Source: Paramarasmius palmivorus (lineage: Eukaryota > Basidiomycota > Agaricomycetes > Agaricales > Marasmiaceae). From it: a stretch of 64,000 nucleotides of DNA. The notes below the pieces were generated by a model. The model was given only the letters and a program-made list of their open reading frames with translations, did no database searches and had not been told where the DNA came from. A program made the position numbers and the translations under genes. Positions 22,736 through 35,400 of the stretch are shown piece after piece. The stretch's first letter is position 1. The number at the start of each line of letters is the position of its first letter. The stretch covers positions 248,001 to 312,000 of the forward strand of contig JAYKXP010000035.1 in NCBI GenBank assembly GCA_037176845.1, read 5' to 3'.

Positions 22736-23600
22736 TCAACGGCTGGGGAAGGGGAAGGGACAAGGGATGGAGGTAGTGGTAAAAGGGAACCTCCTGGACG
22801 AGCGCTCAACACCGCGCCGCGCTGTAAATTATAAAGAATTTTATACCTAAGACTTCTTTGGTTGCCAGGTAAGCGAACCGTCACAAGCCGGGAACGCGTT
22901 CTCCTCGAGGAGTATGTACCTGATATACTTGCCATCTGATAAATTGAATCGGGTGTTGTGTGGATGACATGCCAAACTGGGTAAAGTGAGGGCAGTGAAA
23001 TGATGGATGTGGACTCCGCAATCTTGCCGCTGAGCTGAGCTAACGCAAACGAGTGACTATCAGCCCATGACCTGAAGAATGGGTGAAGTTAGAGAGGTAC
23101 AATGACTGAGAAGACTGAAAGTCGCCCTTTTTCTTGATTGACAGTGATGCAAGTCTTCAACACAGCAACGATGATAGGTTCCGCGCAGTGATGTACACAC
23201 GAAAGGAACGCACGAATCTGCAGTGTCGCCATGAATAGAAGGGATACCGAGTGACGGAAATGTACCATACTGTCCAAGACACTGTGATCAGCGTTCAACG
23301 ACAGACAAGCGATAAAGGCAACAAAGCTTAAACAAAAGAAGCCTCTGAGAAAGCCAAGGTTACGGTATGCACACTCAAGTGTTGTTCGTTGCTACGCCAG
23401 GAGGTGACGAAACTATGGGTCATAGCAAGGTCATTGACGATACACACGACCAACCGGCACAATAGTTCCAAATCCATCCTCGGTGTTATGGTCGATTCGG
23501 GGATAAACGAAGTCGCGTCTGCGGATATAGCACGACAGGCCAAGTTTGACACATTTCGATGGAATTAAGGATGTATTAAACATTGGCAACTGGTAGTTAT
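22736..23600. other. Intergenic region, no supported gene
   Basis: About 865 bp upstream of the signal-peptide protein and downstream of ATP4. Open frames on both strands (for example minus 22935-22739) lack domains and conserved splicing. I see nothing further in it. Confidence 0.35.
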
Positions 23601-24604
23601 CTAGATGGCCTTGTTCTTGACCATTTCTATGCCAGGAGTCAGTGAAAAAGCTCTCTGTGGAGTGAAGATTACTCACGCTCAACCTCTGCTATCGCGGCTA
23701 ACAGAATATCCTTCTGGGTCTTCTCATCCTGCAAGCTGGCAAGAACCTTGTCGATGACGGTCTTAGTGAGAGCAGCCTGTTCGCTTTCCTTCTGTTGTTG
23801 CTCGTAGCGAACCCAGCTGTCGAGGACAGCCTTGAGTTCAGAGGCGAGAGCAACTTTTTGCTTCTGGACGAAGGCTTCAGCTTCCAGCTGAGCAGTCTCC
23901 TATATGAGCTAAAGGTATTAGTCCGTGCATGGCATAGATAGATTCCAACGAACCTTGGAGAGACCGTAGAGACCCTGGGTGAGGGCCACAACATCCTTCA
24001 ATTGGCCGACGGAGTCGATGCGATCCTTGACAGCCTGAGTGTGCTCTGTACGAGCACTGTCCAAAACGCCCTTAATCTTGTCGATTTGACTTTGTGCCCA
24101 GTTGCTGTATGGCTCCCGGATAACCTAGTCACGAAGACGCGTGAATAACTTGCTTTCGAAGCATGTTTTTGGATGACACACTTTAGCAACATAGGTGAAG
24201 AAAATTGCAGAGCCGACGAGCAGGACGGTTTCCTCGTTCATGACATAGAGCTCCTGGGAGATTGCAGCTGCAGCCAGACCGGTACCAAGGAGAGCAGTTC
24301 CGGTCTTAGTGATGAGGTTTGGTGAAGAAGGGAGTTTGTCAACGATTTCTTGTGCACGTTGCTCCGGAGGTGGGTTCGACGAACTTGCCATTGAACGGCT
24401 GTGCACAGAAGGAAATATGAAGTCAAACTCACGAACACTTGATAGAAAGCAGGATACGCACCAAGCAACCGCACGGGGAACTGCTGCAGCCATCCTGGGC
24501 CGAGCTGAGAAGGAAAAAGGTCAAAAAACCTGGTCATTATAGCAAGTGTGTCAAGCCCACATACCCGCAACTCTCAAAGAGTTAATAGCAATTCTAGAGG
24601 CCAT
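23601..24604 (-). CDS. ATP4: Mitochondrial ATP synthase peripheral-stalk subunit b (subunit 4)
   Basis: F1Fo-ATP synthase subunit b anchors the peripheral stalk in the inner membrane and holds F1 static. ATG at 24604 gives 'MASRIAINSLRVA', an Arg/Ala-rich mitochondrial presequence that continues 'RPRMAAAVPRAVA'. Then 'PEQRAQEIVDKLPSSPNLI', a hydrophobic hairpin ('TGTALLGTGLAAAAISQEL', 'VLLVGSAIFFTYVAK'), 'IREPYSNWAQSQIDKIK', and a long polar helix ('QLEAEAFVQKQKVALASEL') ending 'VEQMVKNKAI' at 23601. About six short introns with good splice ends; frame intact. Mature size and helix pattern match fungal Atp4. Confidence 0.88.
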
Positions 24605-25277
24605 AATAGTAAAAAGGAAGGCCGGGACGGTGAAGGTGAATGGGAGGAGAAGTGTGGGAAGCGTTTTCCGGTTTTCCACGACCAACCGTACTCGTCGCTC
24701 AGTAGTCGACGTCCATCATACTATGGGCAGTTTGTTTTACATCTCTTGGATTCAGTGATTCTAAATGTTCCATGGTATGAGTAAGTGTTAGCTACTGTAT
24801 CACCTCCAGATTCCTGACCAGACAATCGATAGACTCGAAATTTCTATCCAGAGTCATCATTAGTGCACCAATATCTTACGATGAAGATGCTTCCCAGTAT
24901 TATATCTACTCCAGTCTCCATTGTGAATGTTTACCGTTTAATTTTCAAGTCACTGCGTGATGCTTTAGTGGCAGGTACCTCGCAGCTACCTTCCTGCAAG
25001 CTCAACACTTCGCTCTCGCTTTTCTGTCGGACCGCAATCGGACCGCCCTTGTTGAACGATCAGAACGCTCCTACGTCTGTGAACAAGGGCCGATACTCCT
25101 ATGTGGAGATATTGACGCATCCCACGTAGAAAGCATCCTCATCTTTTCCAGTCTCGTGCTCACCGACATGACCCAAACCCCCTCTTGGAAGCTTAGGCCA
25201 CCCTTAGTTCTGCAGTTCACGGCCCGGGTCTTCTCATATAAATGCGACGAGATGATTAACGAGGGCGAGGTGGGATC
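24605..25277. promoter_or_regulatory. Divergent promoter region of ATP4 and the polygalacturonase gene
   Basis: About 670 bp. TATAAAT at 25237-25243 lies 41 bp before the polygalacturonase ATG, a likely TATA box for that gene. Nothing else recognised. Confidence 0.5.
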
Positions 25278-27140
25278 ATGTTCAACAGCTTTTGTATCTT
25301 GTTGACTCTAGCTTCACTCGCCCATGTTCGAGCGCAAGGGAATTGTACCTTGACGGCCAGTGGTGGAGATGATTCGCCACAAATCAAGGAAGCCTTTGAA
25401 GTGAGTCTACCGACATTGACCTTTAGGATTATGCTGACACTAGCTCACAGAACTGCCCAACGATACTCATTCCCGAGGATCAGAACCTGTTGTTGGGCAC
25501 TGCACTGGATACCACTGGCTTGGACCGTACACATATCCGTCTTCTTGGAACTATAACCTTGAAAGACGACGTGAATATGTGTCCTGTCCTGTCCACCTGG
25601 CTCCAATACTTACACTTAAGATAGGTCGGGTACTGGCGCGATAACGCGTTCAATGTTTGTGAGTGGTGCTCTTTGCCTGTAAAAGACAGATGCCTGACGA
25701 CTCTTTAGCATACCAAAATAATTCTGTCGCGTGGATGCTTGGCGGAAAGGACGTGATTCTGGATGGTGAAGGAAAAGGGACCATATTTGGAAATGGACAA
25801 GTGAAGAGGCCTCCTTGCGTATTATGTACTTGTCTGACCTATCTTCTAGACATTCTATGACGCCCGGGTATGTGCGAATAGCGGTAAATGCCTGCTGGCT
25901 CATCCCTTCTCTCTAGATTGAAAACGACGACCTACGACCCCCTCATCTTCTCCTTCCATATCTTGTAAGAACGCTCTATGTCCGCAATCCTCTTGGGGCT
26001 AACCACCTGATCCCAGTCAGAGAATCTTGTAATCCGAAACCTCAAAATCCGTCAGTCACCGCGGTGGACGATTCTGGTTCACTCTTCCCGGAATGTTCTC
26101 ATCCATGTACGCCATATTTACCCATACTGTTTCTATGAATATACTTAACAAAATCAATAGGATCTTGACATTCGGTCTAGATCCGACACGTGGGCGCGTG
26201 GACGAGAGAGTAATCGAGAAACGGACGGGGTCGATATTTACAACAGTTCATATGTAACGATCCATAACCTACGAGTCGACAATGGCGATGACTGCATATC
26301 CTTCAAGCCAAACGCAACCAATATCTTCATCAGCGATATATGGTGTAATGGAACGCATGGTGTTAGTGTCGGATCACTGGGTGAATACGATGGAGTCAAG
26401 GGTCAGTCATATTCCGACTACATACAGGCTTTGTCTCCAGAAAGCTCACTGCTCCACAGACATTGTCCAGAATATCTATGTCAACAATGTTACCATTGAA
26501 AACTCCGAGAACGGTCCTCGCATCAAAACATGGGCTGGTGCTCAGCGCGGATACGGTTACGTGGACCAGGTTGTCTTTTCCAACTTTCAGCATGTCAACA
26601 ACGACAGCCCTTTGACGATCGGTAGGTGACGTCTTTTGCCTGAAGTTTTCTTTAACCGGTTTGTCTTTCAGATAATTGCTACAAGACAGACGCCGATGAG
26701 TGTCTTGCGAACCCAAGTAACATGACCATCTCGAATATCTAGTACGTGTGCCAATGAACCCTCGTACTGTCGGAAGCTCACGTCGTTCTAGCTTTAACAA
26801 CCAGTATGGAACCGCATCAGGCAAATACGGGGACATCGGAGCTGCAATGGTCTGCTCAGTCGGGAGATGCATTGACATTCATGTTAACAACTTGAACGTG
26901 TCGTACGTTGCTCAGGTCCTCTCTTTGTGTTATTTTGCCTACATCCCTGCTTCCAGCGCACCTTCAGAGTGTGGTCCGGTTGTATACGCTAATCATCATC
27001 TCAACATTCAAGGCAACGCGGCCTACAAATTTACCTCAGATGCCAAGACCTACGGGGCTGGTGGAATCAAAACTGACAACTCGACGAATGAGGGAGTTTC
27101 GTGTTCAAATGGGTCGGTTGTAACCAATAGCTCAGCTTAA
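25278..27140 (+). CDS. Secreted polygalacturonase, glycoside hydrolase family 28
   Basis: Extracellular pectin hydrolase, most like exo-polygalacturonases. The signal peptide is 'MFNSFCILLTLASLAHVRAQ'. Then 'NCPTILIPEDQNLLLG', 'WMLGGKDVILDGEGKGTI', 'NLVIRNLKIRQSPRWTILV', and the beta-helix catalytic strip: 'ETDGVDIYNSS' (motif I), 'NGDDCISFKPNATN' (motif II), 'CNGTHGVSVGSLG' (motif III) and 'GPRIKTWAG' (motif IV). It ends with Cys-rich turns ('DNCYKTDADEC') and a stop at 27138-27140. About ten introns of 50-60 bp; frame intact. Motif I is normally NTD and here reads ETD, while the catalytic aspartates are kept. Many Asn-x-Ser/Thr sites fit a secreted glycoprotein. A TATA box lies 41 bp upstream. 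Confidence 0.87.
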
Positions 27141-27358
27141 AATTTTGAGAGTACATACAAGTTACAGCAAGTATAGTAGTACACAAAAAACGTCTGTTTC
27201 TCTTTTACGGCAATTCCCGAGCGATATCTTACGCGACCTCATGCCTACGCGACTTGTCATTGAACACGTCTTTTCCCCTTTGTTCCGCGACAAACGGTTC
27301 TTTATCCTTTGCTCCAGTATATATATTGGCTCGACTTGCCCAAGAAATCGTAAAAGTT

Positions 27359-28022
27359 ATGCCTCACAAGAAGTCCCATTCGCGAATCCTGAGGGAACCC
27401 TCTGACTTGCATGGTAGCCCAGCTTGTGGTTATCACAACCATGAAGGATGTCGGAGAGGACGATCTTGCTACTATCGTCACTACTCCGATGGTGAGAGTA
27501 TCCCAGACTCTCGGTGCGTTGCTATATTCTAGGATACTGCTCAACGCTCATCTGGAAAACAGGCAGAAGAACGTTTGCTACCATTTCATCATGGGAAACT
27601 GCAAATACAACGACGGCTCTTGTTGGTACTCCCATGACTTGTCACACTTGATGCCATCCAAGAAGAAAGTCGCAGCATTGGCTGGACGACGTAAAGTGAT
27701 TGGAAAGGAAACAGACAAAGAAGAACTATTCAAGAAGATGACCGAGCTCAAGGAAAGCGGGCAGTTTGGAAAGGACTTGCCCTTCCGAAAACGCCGAAGA
27801 GGAGGTAACGGGGAGGTAATGCTGGATCTCGACGAAGATGATGACGACCTGGATGGTGGCATGTTTGGATTTTCAGCTGCCGACGTCGAACTACTTCTGG
27901 AACAAGGGATCAAGCCTTGGGACGATGATGCCGAGGTGAGTACAGTGTTCGTACTCTACATTAGATGGAATATTCATCTACATCTTTGATAGGCTGCACT
28001 CGCTGTCCTTTCATACTACTAG
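27359..28022 (+). CDS. CCCH-type zinc-finger protein
   Basis: Small nuclear-type RNA-binding protein of about 180 residues. ATG at 27359 lies 30 bp after a TATATATAT run (27319-27327). Two CCCH fingers are visible: 'CGYHNHEGCRRGRSCYYRH' (C-x7-C-x5-C-x3-H) and 'CYHFIMGNCKYNDGSCWYSH' (C-x7-C-x6-C-x3-H), split by one intron. Then a Lys/Arg-rich block ('PFRKRRRGG', a likely nuclear signal), an acidic run 'LDLDEDDDDLDGG', and 'FSAADVELLLEQGIKPWDD'. A last intron joins to a short exon ending 'AALAVLSYY' at 28022; read-through would end slightly earlier with a different tail. The specific RNA target is unknown. Confidence 0.72.
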
Positions 28023-28088
28023 CTTTTGAAATCTAACCCCATGATATAGCGTATAGTCTTTTGTGGCCTACTCTTTAATCTAGAAACA

Positions 28089-29945
28089 TTAATCGGTTGT
28101 TGAGAATGTGATTCTATTGTCTAGTGTTGGCCTCACGGCCGGTAATCCTCCACCTGAGCCAATAACAATGGCGCTCCGTGCTCTTGCTACTCCTTCGTCG
28201 TCATGTTCCGAGTCCTCGCGAAATATCTGCAAGAAAAGTCCAGTGTCGGACATCGCCCCCTCGAATCCGACCATCGTGTACACATTTTCATCTCCACCTG
28301 AACCGTCTTGCATGCAGTAGAAGCCATCGAAGCCATCGCCCACGAAAGCAGACATTCCGACTGAGACTGAGAAATCAAATTCGTCACCATTCATTCCAGC
28401 AGTAATCCTCTTGCCAGGTCGTTCGATGATGACTTCCAAGATCCTTGATCCTTCAGGCCGGGCCAAGTTTGCTCGAAAACGAAGACCAGAGACTTGCAAA
28501 AAGCGACCGTCCGTTCGTAAGTCGCTCACACTGTTCTCAAGGGCCTGGATAAGACGTTTTGCAGGAATGGTCTTCACCAATAGAGAATTGTCGAATGGCA
28601 GGATATCTGCGACGTTTCAGACCAAGGCCGAACTCAGCAGACGGGCAAGTACGTACCTATGGCATCCCTCACCGTCAAAACCCCACTCTCGACCACTCGG
28701 TCACACCTGATGCTACCAGAGTTCACGAAAGCAATGTCAACATCGTAGTAGGCCCGAACAGCATCTGCCAACATATTTCCTAAATTGCTTTCAAAATTCC
28801 GAATGTGAGCACCACGTCCTTCCAGAGGACAGAGGGCATGGAGGAGGGGCTGATGGGATACAGATGATACGCGGGCATGAATCGTTTCGAGAATACGATG
28901 TATCTCTGGATCTTCTGGATGCTCGCTGATGACTGTGAGGTCTGGAATGTGTTCTACTAATCAAGAAAAACGTTTCAAGACAACACTTGTTTCGTGTACT
29001 CGTCAACATACCTTCCACGCGGGGGATGCTTGGATCAGAAAGCAAAACTCGAATTACACTGTACGAGCGAAAATCCGTCCCGGATTTTACGATCCTAATA
29101 TCTCCCGAAGATTTGTTGCCTTGGATTGTGAGATGCTCTCCTTCGACCATGAACTCGTGGTCATGGCCTCCCAAGATAATATCGACTTTTGATTCTCCAG
29201 AGGCACATCCTTCAGACACACGTCGGTCTTCTTCGATGCGCATGTGAGATACCGCCACAACCAAATCTACGTTCTCTTTCGTTCTTAATTCCCGAGCCAG
29301 TCTTTGGGCTGCTGATACAGGATTTTCGATCACCGTATCCCGAGGAAGGTGTTGGCAATTTGATGGCCAGTCTCTAGTCAAAGCTTAGAAGAGATTTTTC
29401 TGAACACGATACCATATCACTCACGTCCCAGCCAAACCAAAGAATCCTATCCGGTATCCGTTGCATTCTCGAATAACACATTCCCCCGCAGCTGCTAATC
29501 TCTTGCCTCCTTCACGGTGAAAGGCGTTGGACAAGACCCACGGAAAGTTGCATTCCAAAGACAATTCATTCAATCGATCTTCTCCAAAATCGAAATCTGC
29601 AAGAATCAGAAAACAGCCTAGTAGTACAGTAATCCCAAAAGCTCACCATGATTACCGTAACATGCAATGTCGATCTCGAGATGATTCAGGACGGGGATGA
29701 TATGACCACCTTTGAGCACGCTCCCTTCCAACGACGGCCCAAGAGCATCTCCACTGAAAACGGTTAAAGCCTTGGTGCCATATCTAGCCTTGATTTCCCT
29801 GCTGCCATATGCGAACCGAGCGAGAGTTTTCGCTTGAGAGACATGGTACTAGTAGAGTTGTTATGTTATTCAAGTCATCAATTTCGTGACTGGGAAAGAC
29901 ACGTACAACGTCATTGAAGTGGAAGAGAAGCAGTTCGTCTTCCAT
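28089..29945 (-). CDS. 5'-nucleotidase / calcineurin-like metallophosphoesterase
   Basis: UshA/5'-nucleotidase fold in two domains. The N-terminal metallophosphoesterase domain starts at 29945 with 'MEDELLLFHFNDVYHVSQ' and carries the metal-binding motifs 'FSGDALGPS', 'GNHDFDFG', 'AVSHMRIEEDRRV' and 'IILGGHDHE'. The C-terminal 5'-nucleotidase domain has 'NLGNMLADAVR', 'IAFVNSGSIR', 'DILPFDNSLL' and 'VSGLRF', the usual adenosine-binding region. No signal peptide or GPI signal is seen, so it is probably cytosolic, unlike secreted ecto-5'-nucleotidases. About six exons; all joins are in frame and the gene is intact. Likely substrates are nucleoside monophosphates or related phosphoesters; exact specificity is not readable. 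Confidence 0.82.
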
Positions 29946-30258
29946 TGACGTCTACCCGTCCGTAAGAGATTCCTGGGCATAGGAACATACCAAGATCAAG
30001 GGTTGATATATAGTCGTCGCATATAATCACCTAGTTATCTCCATTCAGGAGCTCACTTAACGGTGCGCAAACAGTGAAAGGGAAAACATTGTTAGTAATT
30101 CAGCCACCAACCCAAGCCCAAAGCCCAAAAAAACACAGGAAGCAGATAGAAGGATTACGACCGTCCGATAATTTACACATCTAGACGCCATTGATATAAG
30201 TAGTGTACCTCTATGTCTGGAGTTTTGGGTATGTCGCAGAGAAACGTGATATATAGAC
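29946..30258. other. Short intergenic region, no gene seen
   Basis: About 310 bp between the start of the nucleotidase gene and the 3' end of the SDR gene, both on the minus strand. It should contain the nucleotidase promoter. No TATA box stands out. Confidence 0.35.
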
Positions 30259-31874
30259 TTAAATGATGCAGTAGCCTCCGTCAACACGAACTTCGCTGCC
30301 AGTCATGAAGCGGGAGGCGTCACTGGCAAGGAAAACGACGGCACCCTAGTTATTCGGAAATTTAAATGCCTGTCTGCCACTTGAAGAGAAAAACGTACCG
30401 ATAGATCGTCGGGCTCACCAATCTGAGAGGATAGTGCGGTCAACGTGGGGCCAATACAGTAGACGGTTGAAAACATACCCTTCCCATCGGTGTCAAGCTT
30501 TCCCATGTCCTCTGCGGATGATTTCAGCAACTTCCCATGTTATCAAATGACCTTACGACAAACCTTGAGTTCCGGATCATGGTTGAGAATAGTCCTTGTC
30601 AGCTTAGTGGCCATGTATCCGGGACTAAAGCCGTTGAGTGAACCGCGTACGGGGAATAACGGGACTCACGTACCTCAACACGTTCACTCTTACACCTTTT
30701 TTCGCCCATTCGACCGCTAAACTTGAAGCCATATGCCTTACCGCTGTCAAGAACAATGAGCAGATGAATAAACGCAAACTCCCGTACTTACCGGCTTTTG
30801 ACGCGTTATAGGGCGTTTGCGGCTGAGCAGAATGTCAGTTACCACCGCTGAACGGGAAGCAATCATCGCACCTGCGGGATGTTGATGATCTGAGGAACAG
30901 GAAGAGGTCAGTTTCAGCCACGAACTTGCCAAGTGGACATTGATCACGTACATTGGCACTCATACTGGCAACGAGAACGATAGAACCGCCGCCCATAGGA
31001 ATCATGTTCCGAGCCGCTTCACGAGCAGTGAAAAATGCACCGTGAACGTTAATGTCATAGAGACGTTTTATACGGTCGAATGGGTAGCTAAAAACCCCGT
31101 GAGCGGACTGAACAAGGGTATCCACAGTAACTGAAAACTCACTCGAAAGCCGAGTAGTTCTCGACAATTCCTTTGCCACGGTAGATGATCAGATGACATC
31201 GTTTGACATTAGTGGTGCAAACATACCGGCAGAGGCGACAACAGAGTCAACTCGCCCGAAAGTTTGCAGGGTCTCGGCATAGGCTTTTTGCACCGACAGT
31301 TCAGAGGAAACGTCGCATTCGATGCCGATAATTTTGACATCTTCCTTCTTCAAACCGCTGTTAACTTCAACGTATTCAGTAACATATTCTCCGAAAGTAG
31401 AATGTGGAGTGGGAATAAATGGTTTTCCATAAGGAAGGACTGTTACTGACCGCATGCCATCTCAGTGAGCTCCTCAGCAGCCTGCTTTGCTTCCGATTCC
31501 TTCAAATCAACGATTGCGAGTGTAGTACAACCCCTGAAAAATAGAAATTGTATTTGAACCAGTTCACGGTAAAACGAGGAATGGTGTTTACGACTGGACG
31601 AAAGCGCGACAAAACTCGTTTCCGAGACCACGGGCAGCACCAGTGACCATGCAGACCTGGTACGGCAATCAATAAGTAAGAAATAGGCGTTGTAGAGAAG
31701 AAGACGCACTTTATTTTCCATCGAGAATGCCGGTAGCGTTCTAGGTGACCTGGCAGGCGTGCTCAACGTTGCTGTGCTGTTGTTTCTCCATTGCTGGACG
31801 GAAACACGAGAAGGTGAGAGTGAGCCGTTTGAGCGAACGACTTTGCTTGCTCGGGTTAAGAATCTGGAGGACAT
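30259..31874 (-). CDS. Short-chain dehydrogenase/reductase with mitochondrial-type N-terminus
   Basis: NAD(P)-dependent SDR resembling polyol/ketose reductases (D-arabinitol dehydrogenase or sorbose reductase type), with about 11 exons. The start at 31874 gives a basic, Ser-rich leader of about 50 residues ('MSSRFLTRASKVVRSNGSL') that looks like a mitochondrial presequence. Next come the cofactor motif 'VCMVTGAARGLGNEFC', 'IVDLKESEAKQAAEEL', 'VVASAG', 'DINVHGAFFTAREAARNMI', the catalytic region 'IVLVASMSAN' (Ser) and 'PYNASKAAVRHMASSL' (Tyr-x3-Lys), 'SPGYMATKLTRTI' and the C-terminus 'GSEVRVDGGYCII'. All joins are in frame. Substrate cannot be told from sequence alone. The promoter lies in 31875-32435. 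Confidence 0.8.
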
Positions 31875-32435
31875 TGGGAGGGGAAGAGAAGGGGGGATGG
31901 TGAAGGTTGAAGAAAAGAAAGAACGTTGGGGTCAGGTCGCTTATAGAGGTGGGGTAATAAACTGTAATAAACTGATGCATCGCTCACGTCACGTTCATTC
32001 GCCTGCTCCAAGCTCCGAGCGCTACCATTGTCAAGTTCAAGGATCCAACGGCTCGCACCTATACTTTTACTATCCAGTGCTTCCATTTAGTTGAAGATAA
32101 TGAACTAATGACATAGACTTAAATACCCTACATATAGTGAGAGAGTCATCATAGGGAAATGCAAAAAAGAACGTAGAAAAACACAGTAATCGAAGGTATA
32201 GTAAAAAAAACTTTAGACACTAATATCAACATCGGGTATCTCTCAAATATGGACAAGAACATCAAGAATCAAACGAGTGCAATGGCAAGTGTCTGCCTCA
32301 ACAGAGCCCGACGGAGAACATGATGGAACAGCAAAAACGAGGGTGCGAAACGACTTCGAGGATAGGGAGCCGTGAACAGGTAAAGCGTGAAACGTGAACG
32401 AGTGTAAGCGAGTGTCGACAACAGGGTAGAAAGGA
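31875..32435. promoter_or_regulatory. SDR promoter and kinesin 3' region
   Basis: About 560 bp. It lies upstream of the SDR gene and downstream of the kinesin stop, both on the minus strand. No clear core element or gene was recognised. Confidence 0.35.
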
Positions 32436-35400
32436 TCAAAGACAGGCAAATTTCGATTTTCGCTTCAACGTTAGTTCCTCCATTCGGGTGTCCAATTGTT
32501 GTCGAGCACGTTCCTTGGCCTTTCGTTCCTCGTCTAGTTTCTGCTCGTACGATTGTTTCTCCTCGACGATGGATTTACGAACATTGACAACCTCTTGCTT
32601 GGTTTGTGTCAAGTCTCGCCGAAGCGTTTCAATCTCGCTATTGAGGCGATCGCGTTCTCGTGCAAGTTCCGTGGCTTGCATGCGAGCTTTACGAACTAGG
32701 AATTTTCATAACCGGAATCAGTAAACGTGTCCCTGTCATTACGGATAACGGAGAACTCACGGTTCTTCTCTGAATCGCCCAGCGATGTCTCCAGAGTGCT
32801 AACAAGATCCATATGTGTTTGGAGATCGCTTTCACAATGCGTGAGCTGCTTGTTGAGGGTCTTGATCATGGCCTCCTGCTCCTCAATTTGCTTCGTTTGT
32901 TGGTCAACCTTGGCGGCTAACTGCTTATCTGAGGCTGAGGGAGCGATAACCGAACTCGGTCCGACAGATGTCGCGGGTGAATCCGGCTGTTGAGAATCGC
33001 GTGAAGATGATGAGATGCCTGACGACGTCGTCTGCGAGGATATGCTGTACCCGGCGTCGTGTTGACCCATACGAGGAGCTGGTGGAGGTGGTACTGATGG
33101 AGGTGGTGTAGGTGGAGGAAGTTTTGCACCGGGGACGCCGGCAACACGATTGAATGACATGTTGCGTTCGGCAACGGGTCGGCCGTGTAAGGGCGGTGAA
33201 GAACTTCGGGCTATTTGTGCTTGTAACTCACGTACAAGGTTCTCAGAACGTGTCTTCTCTGTCTGAAGGGTGTCCTTCTCGTCCTTGACCTTCTGCAGGT
33301 TCTCCTGGAGTTCGGCGATAACAGACCGATGCCGTTCGAGTTCGACCACTAGCGATTCCCTCTTCGAGGCTTCTTGGACCAACTTCGATTGTTCGTTACG
33401 GGTCTTGTCCAGTTCTCCTCGAAGTCGCGCAACTTCAGATACCAGATCTTCCTTTTCATTCTCGATGTCAGAGAACTTCTGCTGCAAGTCGTTGATAGCG
33501 GTATCTTTTTGGGCAAGAGCCTGTTCGTGGTTCTCCCGAGTCTGTTCCCGCTGTAGAGCGAAATCGTCGGCAACGACTTTGTGCGTCTCAAGCTCCTGTA
33601 TAAGAAGCTCGCGATCCTTCTGCAGAGTCTCCAGCTCCTTGGCCTGTTCTGCCTTCAGTGCTTCAAGCGCAGCCGACACCCGTTCCTTCTCTTCCGCAGC
33701 CATTCGTTCGCCCAACGCTCTGGCCTCTTCCAAGGAGATGCTGTGCTGCTCCTGCAACGCAACGATTTGGGCTTGTAGTTGGGTGACCTCTTCCTGGTGC
33801 TGAGCCTTGAGCTTCGCGGACTCCTCCGTATGTGACCGAACATGAGCGGAAAACTGGTCTTCTGTTTGAGATAGTGCCAGTTTCAACTCTGCCGAGTGAC
33901 TCTCCTTCAGCGCCGTCAACTCTTCCTGATGTCCTCGCTCAATGTCTTGCAACATTGTCGCCTGTTGCTCCTTTTGGAAGGTGAGGGCCTCCTCGAGTTC
34001 AGCACGAGCACTGTTGGCTGCGCCCGAAGTTTCGTTCTTGATGGCATCGAGAGCAGCATTGAGACGTTCGGTTTCGAGCCTCCATTCCTCCTTCAACTTG
34101 GAAACGATACCATCCTGCTCGCTGCGCAAGTTGGCTAGTTCCGAAGCATGCTGATCCTGTTGCACAGAGAGTGACCGCTGGTGATCTGCTTTTAAGCTCT
34201 CCATTTCATCCCTGTGAAGGTTCTCCTTCCGGCTCAGATTATCAGTATGCTGTGTCTGAAGCTCCTTGAAGTATGCTGACTGCTGTGATTGTGACTCGGA
34301 AAGTGTCCCTTCCTTCGCGGCATCGGCGAGGCGTAACTCTGCTGCATGCTCCTCCCTCAGCTGTTCCAAGATTTTGGAATGCTCTGCGGCTTGCTTCTCT
34401 AGACTGAGAGCATGATCGCCCCTTAACTTCGTCAACGCGTTGTAGTATTCCTCCTCGGTTTGGTGCAATGTCGTAGTGGCTTCCTCATCCTTCTTCTTCA
34501 GCAGCTCGGCATGTTCGCTGACAGCTTTGAGCATTGCAGCGTCATGCTCCTCCTTTGCTTGAGAAAGGATCTTGTCGGCTTCCTTTGAACTGTGTAGCCA
34601 ACAGCTCCTCGTGGTCGGTTTCCATCCTGCTCAAGGCAAGCTGATTCTCTTCCATAGCCTTTTGGAGGGCCTGGGATGCGGCTGCGAGCTCTTCCTTTAG
34701 CGCGTTGAGGGTACTTTCGTGCTCTTCCTTCATGGTAGCGATCAAACGGTCAACTGCTGCCTCTTTTTCCCTGAAAGCGGATGCATGACGCAACTCGAGA
34801 TCCGCCAGGGCCTCAGAGTGAGCCGCTTCCGCTTTGGCTAGGGTGTTAATTAGGTCCGTTTCCCGCTGCTGTATAGCCTCAAGCTTCTCCAGATCACTTG
34901 CATGCTTCTCTTTCAGAGCTTCAACCTCGGTGGCCATATTTAGGGCCTATGAAAATCAATGTCAGTATTTGATTCTCCCAATCTGGGGCAATCATGGGGA
35001 CACTCACCTGATCTCTAGAAAGTGTCGTGAGCTCGTCAAACTGCCGTCTGACTTGGGCCAGCTGGCCGTTCAGGTCATCAACGACTTCACGGTGATGACT
35101 CTCCTTCTGTGCCATAGCCCTATGAATAATTGTAAATCGAACTACCATAAGTACGACTGGTGAGAAAACTTACAGCATTAGCTCATTTAGCCTGTCCAAG
35201 CCTTCGTCTGTCATCGACTCGGGAGCCATGCCATCGGTGCTCGGTTCACTGTGCCCATTCAGTTCCATGCTTCTGCGTATGTTGTCAAATTGATGCATAG
35301 TCTGGGGTGACAGGAACACTTCAGGAAGTGCATGGCCGTTTTCTTTGACTGCTGGGGTGTGCTCGACATCGGGAGTGGTAACAGTAGTCTCCGTGGGCGT

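Noticed and set aside
22739..22935. Minus-strand frame with a Pro/Ser-rich end
   Set aside because: No domain, no start context, and it directly abuts the signal-peptide gene start; more likely 5' UTR or promoter.
33270..33803. Plus-strand Ser/Cys-rich frame of 177 codons
   Set aside because: Antisense of Glu/Leu/Lys-rich coiled-coil coding sequence commonly gives long Ser/Cys-rich frames; no independent support.
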